Assembly: GCA_004560045.1 (NCBI GenBank)
Contig: SFWF01000066.1
Span: 1 to 9,218, forward strand
DNA: 9,218 nucleotides
Reading direction: 5' to 3'
DNA from: a bacterium
Lineage (GTDB): Bacteria > Bacillota > Clostridia > Oscillospirales > Acutalibacteraceae
Shown: positions 5,298-9,218 of the stretch, piece by piece
Numbering within the stretch: the stretch's first letter is position 1
How the letters are laid out: the number at the start of each line of letters is the position of its first letter
Position numbers and translations under genes: made by a program
The notes under the pieces: generated by a model
The model's input: the letters and a program-made list of their open reading frames with translations, nothing else
What the model was told of the DNA's origin: nothing
Databases searched by the model: none

Positions 5298-6983
5298 TTG
5301 AAAAAATTTATTTCGTTGCTGCTTTGCGTCGTATTTATGATACCCTCTTTTTCTGCCTGCTCAACCGGTCCCAAAATGGTTGAGACCCTGTCCGAAAACC
5401 TCGATTCGGCCTGCTCTCACAGCTTTTCAAAATGGGAAAAAACAGTCGAGTCCACCTGCACGAAGCAGGGACGTCAGGAGCGCACCTGCAAGGACTGCGG
5501 CGGTAAGGAAATTCGGCTTTACGAGACCCTCCCTCATACCGAGGAGGTAGTAAAGGGAAAGCCCGCGACCTGCCATACGACAGGGGTAGGGGACGGTAAA
5601 AAATGTACCGTATGCGGCGAAATTACCGACAGCGGAGTCTTTCTGCCCATAGACGAGAGCCTTCATCAGTTTGAGGAGATAACCGTCGAGCCTACTCTGC
5701 TTATAAGCGGCTCCACAAAGGAGATCTGCACGATCTGCGGCTTTAACAAGAACGGGGAGAATCAGGGCCCCATAGACCCGACCCTTTTGGGACTTCCCGT
5801 TTTAAATTTCGACGGAAGCTACCGAAGCGCCACCAAAAGCAAGCCGGTCACCGTAAAGGCCACCGTTAAGGGAGACGGCCTTAATTTCACCTGCTACGCG
5901 ACCCTTAAATGGCAGGGAAACACCTCTATAAAATTCGATAAAAAGAACTATACCGTAAAATTCTACAAGGACGAGGATCTTACCGATAAATACAAGTTCG
6001 ATCCCTTCGGCTGGGGCAAGGAGAACGAATACTGCCTTAAGGCCAATTGGATCGACGCTACTCAGGCCCGAAACGTCGTTAACGCAAGGCTTTGGGGTCA
6101 GATCTGCGCCAAAAGAAAGAATTTAGACCCGAATCTAAAGGAGCTTCCCAACTACGGCGCCATCGACGGCTATCCCGTTCTGGTTTATATGAACGGGGAA
6201 TTCCACGGAATGTATACGATGAACATCCCCAAGGATAAGTGGATGTTCGATATGAAAAACGACGAGACCAAGCGTCAGGCTATCCTTATGGGAGCGCAGT
6301 GGGGCGAATCCTCAAGGCTTTTCGAGGAGATCCCCAAGGGACTGAGCTTTCAGTGGGAGATCGAGCATTGCTCCACCGAAAACGAGGACTGGGTCAGGGA
6401 GAGCTTTAACCGCGTAATTCGGTTTTTGAACACCGCCGACGACGAGACCTTTAAACGGGATATCGATAAGTATATCGATAAGGAAGCCTCTATCGATTTT
6501 ATGATCTTCGTTTATACCATAGGCGGCTGGGACAACTACGGTAAAAACATCCTTTACGCAACCTTCGACGGTAAAAAATGGATACCCTCGGTATACGACC
6601 TCGATACCTCCTGGGGACTTTATTGGGACGGAACCAAGTACGAGGAGCCGGGAATAGGGCTTCCCGTCGCCAACAAGACGCAGTTTGTTTTCAAAAAGGC
6701 TGAAAACAAGCTGTTTACGCGTCTGCTCGATACCCATAAGACCGAGATCGTCGCCCGCTATAACGAGCTTCGGGCGACGGTGCTGAGCGACAAGCACCTA
6801 AAGGAAGAGTTTTCGAGCTTTATTGGGGGCTTCCCCCTCCTTGCTCAGATGGCGGAGGAGGAGACCTGGCCCGAGATTCCCTTTATAAAAAATGATCACG
6901 ATAAGCAGCTTCTAGACTACATCCCGAAGCAGATGGCCGAGGTCGACGAATTTTTCCGCGACGTTAGCAAAATGATACGGTGA
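5298..6983 (+). CDS. CotH kinase-family lipoprotein with N-terminal cysteine-knuckle repeats
   Basis: 561 residues. Translation starts at a TTG (5298), chosen because a strong AAAGGAGG (5281-5288) lies 9 bases upstream and the product opens with a signal peptide, MKKFISLLLCVVFMIP, ending in a lipobox-like SFSAC (C21; Phe at -3 is unusual). Residues about 39-149 hold three C-x2-C-G knuckles: C54...C64/C67, C92...C103/C106 and C144/C147, each preceded by a histidine (H41, H80, H123). The third unit has lost its first cysteine. From about 160 the CotH domain begins: LKWQGNTSIKFDKKNYTVKF, then PVLVYMNGEFHGMYTMN, then WDNYGKN (D412, N417) and YDLD (D434, D436), matching the catalytic and metal-binding motifs of CotH. 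CotH proteins are atypical kinases; in Bacillus CotH phosphorylates spore coat proteins. This one is predicted to be anchored outside the membrane, so its targets may be surface proteins. Likely co-transcribed with the ABC transporter. Confidence 0.88.
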   Translation: MKKFISLLLCVVFMIPSFSACSTGPKMVETLSENLDSACSHSFSKWEKTVESTCTKQGRQERTCKDCGGKEIRLYETLPHTEEVVKGKPATCHTTGVGDGKKCTVCGEITDSGVFLPIDESLHQFEEITVEPTLLISGSTKEICTICGFNKNGENQGPIDPTLLGLPVLNFDGSYRSATKSKPVTVKATVKGDGLNFTCYATLKWQGNTSIKFDKKNYTVKFYKDEDLTDKYKFDPFGWGKENEYCLKANWIDATQARNVVNARLWGQICAKRKNLDPNLKELPNYGAIDGYPVLVYMNGEFHGMYTMNIPKDKWMFDMKNDETKRQAILMGAQWGESSRLFEEIPKGLSFQWEIEHCSTENEDWVRESFNRVIRFLNTADDETFKRDIDKYIDKEASIDFMIFVYTIGGWDNYGKNILYATFDGKKWIPSVYDLDTSWGLYWDGTKYEEPGIGLPVANKTQFVFKKAENKLFTRLLDTHKTEIVARYNELRATVLSDKHLKEEFSSFIGGFPLLAQMAEEETWPEIPFIKNDHDKQLLDYIPKQMAEVDEFFRDVSKMIR

Positions 6984-7020
6984 TGTTAGGGAAAAGGGAA
7001 ATGGGAAAGGTTAGGGAGAA

Positions 7021-7115
7021 GGGGCTGCGCAGGGGCAAAACTGCGTTTTGCAGGGGTGCTACGCACAGAAAAAGAGCAAAACTTCGTTTGAGCAGCGTTG
7101 CGCGCGAGTAAAAAG
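7021..7115 (+). repeat. Mini-hairpin array with AGGGG, then GAG linkers (array C)
   Basis: Stems change while loops and linkers stay alike: GC-TGC-GC (7024-7030), GCAAAAC/GTTTTGC with loop TGC (7035-7041/7045-7051), GTGC/GCAC with loop TAC (7056-7059/7063-7066), AAAC/GTTT with loop TTC (7079-7082/7086-7089), and a GCG/CGC-type stem near 7093-7103. The first part is joined by AGGGG, the second by GAGCA and GAGTA. The segment before it (6987-7020) is purine-rich (GGGAAAAGGGAAATGGGAAA) and resembles the left end of the repeat at 7582-7655. No gene is visible in it. Confidence 0.55.
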
Positions 7116-7120
7116 AGTAA

Positions 7121-7258
7121 CGGGTACCGAAAACAAAATTGCTTCGGTATCCGTCAGCCTTCCCTTGGGGGAAGGGGGACCACGTAGTGGTGGATGAGGG
7201 AAGCCTACTCCGCAAAACTAAACGGGAAAATGTCCAAACTTTACTTTATCAAACATTA
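7121..7258 (+). repeat. Dispersed intergenic repeat, copy 2, with an extra 5' hairpin
   Basis: Copy 2 (7146-7258) of the repeat at 3081-3194: GGTATCCG, hairpin CCTTCCC/GGGAAGG (7158-7164/7169-7175), hairpin ACCAC/GTGGT (7179-7183/7187-7191), GGATGAG, then the same degenerate tail ending AAACATTAAA. Unlike copy 1 it has a partner for its left end: 7121-7131 pairs with 7143-7153 over 11 bp with one G-U. Stem sequences differ between copies but pairing is kept, which hints at selection on structure or at copying of folded elements. Confidence 0.68.
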
Positions 7259-7263
7259 AACTT

Positions 7264-7294
7264 CGCTCGGGTCGTCGGAACGCCGACCCCTACA
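7264..7294 (-). repeat. Small GTAGGGG-type hairpin repeat
   Basis: On the minus strand this reads TGTAGGGG, then a GTCGGCG-TTC-CGACGAC hairpin with imperfect pairing, then CCG. It has the same start as the inverted repeat arms at 2921-2946 and 3034-3059 but a different stem. The sequence from 7295 to 7435 has no gene; it holds a TGACGAC/GTCGTCA hairpin (7383-7389/7397-7403) and CGC-rich stretches resembling a decayed hairpin array read on the minus strand. Confidence 0.45.
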
Positions 7295-7467
7295 AAAGCA
7301 GCCGAAAAGTTTTATTCAAAATTGCGATATCTCACGGCGGAAGCAAGTTCTCGCGCTGCGGCGCTCGGTCTCTCGGCGGCTCTGACGACGCACTGTGTCG
7401 TCATTCACTACCGCTTCGTGCGCTTTGCTTAACCCGCCCTAAGGAAGTTATGATTAGGGGTAAAATT

Positions 7468-7509
7468 AGAGGAAATGTATCTGATTAGGTACATTTCCTC
7501 TTTGTTTTT
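7468..7509 (+). terminator. Intrinsic terminator-like hairpin with T-rich tail
   Basis: A perfect 12-bp stem, AGAGGAAATGTA (7468-7479) with TACATTTCCTCT (7490-7501), 10-base loop, is followed by TTGTTTTTG. It could end the ABC/CotH transcript, but it lies almost 500 bases past the CotH stop and its stem is AT-rich. The right arm is part of the 46-bp duplicated unit, so the duplication made a second copy of that arm. Confidence 0.5.
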
Positions 7510-7584
7510 GTAAAATTTTACGGTTGCAGTTGTAGGGGATTTCCTCTTTGTTTTTGTAAAATTTTACGGTTGCAGTTGTAGGGG
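7493..7584. repeat. Perfect 46-bp tandem duplication
   Basis: Bases 7493-7538 and 7539-7584 are identical over 46 bp, beginning ATTTCCTCTTTG and ending GTTGTAGGGG. Each unit contains the perfect 12-bp palindrome GTAAAATTTTAC (7510-7521 and 7556-7567). Full identity suggests a recent duplication. No reading frame of significance passes through it. Confidence 0.92.
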
Positions 7585-7655
7585 AGGAGGGAAAAGGGAA
7601 AATGGAAAACCAATTTATATCTCTTTTACGGGAAATCCCCTCGTCCCTCATCCCT
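7582..7655 (+). repeat. 74-bp dispersed repeat, copy A
   Basis: Aligns end to end without gaps with 9031-9104: GGGAGGAGGGAAAAGGGA at the left, ACCAATTT in the middle, then TATCTCT, TTACGGGAAATCCCCT and GTCCCT at the right. The purine-rich left end and pyrimidine-rich right end are near-complements, so the unit can fold on itself. The two copies lie in the same orientation on either side of the MarR/HAD operon. Confidence 0.85.
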
Positions 7656-7694
7656 CGTCCCTAAAGATGAAAATTTTCTTCGGAAGATAGACAA

Positions 7695-7719
7695 ACCCCG
7701 CCATCACGGGGTCTTTTTT
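7695..7719 (+). terminator. Terminator hairpin between the converging CotH and HAD operons
   Basis: ACCCCG (7695-7700) pairs with CGGGGT (7707-7712), followed by CTTTTTT. The T-run is on the plus strand, so it best stops plus-strand transcription before it runs into the HAD gene. It lies directly after the HAD stop codon (7721-7723), where a weaker T-tract (TTTG) on the minus strand might also let it end the HAD transcript. Confidence 0.65.
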
Positions 7720-7720
7720 G

Positions 7721-8425
7721 TTATACCGTTTCCAAAAAGTCACAGAGCTCCTTAAGGCTTCCCTTTTTACAGTCGGGCATATCTCCCTCAACTATAAGGC
7801 AGTCGGTAACGAGATAGGTGTCCATTCCCGCCTGAGAGGCTGCCCAAACGTCCTCCCTGGTGTTATTTCCCACCATAAGGCATTTTTTCGGGTCGAGACC
7901 TAATTTTTCACATATTTCAAGGTAGTATTTCGGGTTAGGCTTGCAAAAATGTGAATTTTCGTAGGTGGTAACGAGGTCGAAATCCTCGGGGTAAAGGTCG
8001 ACCCAGGAAAGACGGGCCTCTATTGCGCAGGCAGGGAAAAGGGGGTTGGTGGCCACCACGACCCTTTCGGCCTTTTTATGGGCAAGCGCTACCGCCTTTT
8101 TCGAAAGCTCGGTAGGCTGTGTTGCGGCCTTGGCCTTATGAAAATCGGTATGATAGAAATTATCGAAGGTCGGAATATGCCCGTAGGCCTCCTCCCCGAA
8201 GATCTTCGAAAAGACCTGCCAGAAACGGGTCTCGTTATTTTCGGTACCGTCGTTTTTGACCATAGCCTCGACCCCCTTCCACATGGCGGGAATAAGGGTT
8301 TCTCCCGTATATCCGTGGCAGGAGACCGCCTTTATAAGCAGGCCGAAATAGACCCTTGTAAACTCGTCGTTATCCATGGGCAGAAGGGTTCCGTCCATAT
8401 CGAATAAAATTGCCTGATAACTCAT
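7721..8425 (-). CDS. HAD-superfamily hydrolase (phosphatase-like)
   Basis: 234 residues. Motif I is FDMDGTLLP with D9 and D11, the nucleophile and acid/base of HAD phosphatases. Motif II is VVATNP with T126, motif III is K162 in CKPNPKYY, and motif IV is MVGNNTREDVWAA. The cap is an all-helical insertion between motifs I and II (about 20-105). HAD enzymes of this layout dephosphorylate small metabolites in the cytoplasm; the substrate is not evident. Odd point: motif IV normally has an Asp after GN or G (GND/GDS), and here it is Asn (N188), leaving E191 and D192 as possible magnesium ligands. The start ATG overlaps the stop of the MarR gene (TAATG), with GGAGG just upstream, so translation is probably coupled. 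Confidence 0.88.
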   Translation of the reverse strand: MSYQAILFDMDGTLLPMDNDEFTRVYFGLLIKAVSCHGYTGETLIPAMWKGVEAMVKNDGTENNETRFWQVFSKIFGEEAYGHIPTFDNFYHTDFHKAKAATQPTELSKKAVALAHKKAERVVVATNPLFPACAIEARLSWVDLYPEDFDLVTTYENSHFCKPNPKYYLEICEKLGLDPKKCLMVGNNTREDVWAASQAGMDTYLVTDCLIVEGDMPDCKKGSLKELCDFLETV

Positions 8426-8883
8426 TATTCCTCCCGTCCGCTCTCGAGACTGTATCCCGAGGCTTCTATTTTTTGGACGATTCCGATAAATCTCGCGGTG
8501 TCCTCTTCGCCGATGATATTCATAATTTTTTCTGCAATCTCCAAGGAGGCTGCGTGAACGCCTGTAAACAGATCGAGCCTTTCTTTAACGCATTTAACGT
8601 ATAGGGTCCGTCGGTCGCTTGTGCCCCTGACCTTTTCGAGCAGACCCTTTTCCTCGAGGGAATTTATCGTTCGGTTTAAAAGAGATTTAAGCATTCCCGT
8701 GCCCGTCCTAAGCTCCTTTACCGAAACGAGTCCCTCGCCGTCCTCCTTATAGCGACGGTATAGGCTCAGCATAACCACCGCCTCGTTATACACAAGGCCC
8801 TTTGTAATTCGGCTGTTTTTAACGATAGCGGTAAGCTTTACCCAGGCAAGCAGCAGGGCTTCGGCGTTTTTCGTATCTTGCAT
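8425..8883 (-). CDS. MarR-family transcriptional regulator
   Basis: 152 residues, normal for MarR. An N-terminal helix for dimerisation (ALLLAWVKLTAIV) leads to the winged helix-turn-helix: VSVKELRTGTGMLKSLLNRTINSLEEKGLLEKV, then the wing RGTSDRRTLYVK, whose SDRR fits the conserved D-x-R of the family. A C-terminal helical part (about 110-152) would complete the dimer. AAGGAGC lies before the ATG. The gene is first in a two-gene operon with the HAD hydrolase, and a perfect palindrome sits between its promoter and ribosome site, so autorepression released by a ligand is likely. The ligand is unknown; the HAD product or substrate is one possibility by analogy with other MarR operons. Confidence 0.92.
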   Translation of the reverse strand: MQDTKNAEALLLAWVKLTAIVKNSRITKGLVYNEAVVMLSLYRRYKEDGEGLVSVKELRTGTGMLKSLLNRTINSLEEKGLLEKVRGTSDRRTLYVKCVKERLDLFTGVHAASLEIAEKIMNIIGEEDTARFIGIVQKIEASGYSLESGREE

Positions 8884-8900
8884 AACGGCTCCTTTGCAAG

Positions 8901-8915
8901 GTTCACAAAGTGAAC
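8901..8915. promoter_or_regulatory. Palindromic operator, probable MarR binding site
   Basis: GTTCACAAAGTGAAC is a perfect palindrome of 6-bp arms around AAA. It lies just downstream of the predicted transcription start (near 8922) and ahead of the ribosome site, a usual position for a MarR autorepressor site. That MarR binds it is inferred from position and symmetry. Confidence 0.65.
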
Positions 8916-8928
8916 GAGATTTTAGAAT

Positions 8929-8957
8929 ATTATACTACGAAATAAAATCTCTGTCAA
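8929..8957 (-). promoter_or_regulatory. Sigma-A promoter for the MarR/HAD operon
   Basis: On the minus strand TTGACA (8952-8957) and TATAAT (8929-8934) are both perfect consensus, 17 bp apart. Such a strong promoter fits a gene kept off by a repressor. Confidence 0.85.
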
Positions 8958-9030
8958 TACGGACGCGCACCAGTACGGCGGTTTTATTTTTTTCTTCCAC
9001 CTTGCGGCGGAGGTTTTTCTTTGTGGTTTA

Positions 9031-9104
9031 GGGAGGAGGGAAAAGGGAGGAGGGAAAACCAATTTTTATCTCTCTTACGGGAAATCCCCTTGTCCCTTTT
9101 CCCT
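9031..9104 (+). repeat. 74-bp dispersed repeat, copy B
   Basis: Second copy of the element at 7582-7655. Here AGGGAAAAGGGA (9037-9048) is the exact reverse complement of TCCCTTTTCCCT (9093-9104), so it can form a long hairpin with an inner GGGAAATCCC stem. The stretch 8984-9030 ahead of it has only T-rich runs and GGCGG fragments resembling decayed terminator hairpins, with no gene. Confidence 0.85.
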
Positions 9105-9114
9105 GCGTCAAAGG

Positions 9115-9140
9115 TGTTACGAAACTTGTCAAGAATTTCG
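9115..9140. mobile_element. Possible left boundary/terminal inverted repeat of the IS element
   Basis: The transposase stop is followed within about 15 bases by the sequence that, on the plus strand, begins TGTTACGAAACTTGTCAAG from 9115. IS3-family ends begin with TG and often lie this close to, or overlap, the end of orfB. The boundary is inferred; the matching end lies outside the window. Confidence 0.35.
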
Positions 9141-9218
9141 GACTGATAGAAGAGTGAAAAATTGATTTGGTACTGAATAATTGATTCCCGAATGTAATCT
9201 TACTGAATTGTAATATAA
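9129..9218 (-). CDS. C-terminal end of an IS3-family-like transposase (5' part beyond the window)
   Basis: Reading the minus strand from the right edge gives 29 codons ending at TGA (9129-9131): LYYNSVRLHSGINYSVPNQF, then FTLLSVRNS. The pattern Y-N-x2-R-x-H-S-x2-x-Y-x2-P-x2-F is the signature of the end of the rve integrase domain in IS3/IS150-type OrfB transposases. The rest of the gene, including its DDE catalytic residues, lies to the right of the window, so whether it is intact is unknown. It has no functional link with the neighbouring MarR operon. Confidence 0.7.
   Translation of the reverse strand, partial: LYYNSVRLHSGINYSVPNQFFTLLSVRNS

Noticed and set aside
7466..7651. 61-codon minus-strand frame at the tandem duplication
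   Set aside because: It is built from the duplicated 46-bp unit (repeated FYKNKEEIPY-type peptide), with no ribosome site or family likeness.

Overview
The window looks like a contig from an endospore-forming member of the Bacillota, class Clostridia, probably an uncultured gut or rumen lineage. The reasons are a SpoVAE-type sporulation gene, strong AGGAGG ribosome sites, near-consensus sigma-A promoters with 17-bp spacers, a TTG-started lipoprotein of the CotH family, and intergenic spaces crowded with small GC-rich dispersed hairpin repeats. Family calls come from reading motifs; no database search was run.

Layout. (a) 1-782: an AT-richer divergent pair, a flavin reductase-like gene (minus, cut by the window edge) and an HxlR-family regulator (plus). 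They share a 125-bp control region with back-to-back promoters and an operator-like inverted repeat. (b) 855-997: an array of six mini-hairpins joined by a constant linker (TGAAAT in the left half, ATTTCA in the right half). (c) 1046-1414: spoVAE-like gene (minus), standing alone and divergent from (d) 1522-2799: mtaB, a tRNA methylthiotransferase with all six expected cysteines. (e) 2800-3506: a 700-bp gene-free stretch with a 26-bp inverted repeat pair, a dispersed repeat, a second hairpin array and a terminator. (f) 3507-6983: a two-gene operon of an MsbA/BmrA-type ABC half-transporter and a secreted CotH-kinase-like lipoprotein with three cysteine knuckles. (g) 6984-7720: another gene-free stretch of repeats, including a third hairpin array, a 46-bp tandem duplication and two terminator-like hairpins. 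(h) 7721-8883 (minus): a MarR regulator translationally coupled (TAATG) to a HAD phosphatase, with a consensus promoter and a perfect palindromic operator. (i) 9129-9218 (minus): the last 29 codons of an IS3-family-like transposase running off the right edge.

How the parts work together. Both regulatory gene sets look autoregulated. HxlR probably controls the flavin reductase, and MarR probably controls itself and the HAD enzyme. The ABC transporter and CotH lipoprotein are probably co-transcribed and both act at the cell envelope. The most unusual content is intergenic: several hairpin arrays built on constant linkers with changing stems, and two operons that are each bracketed by direct copies of a different repeat.
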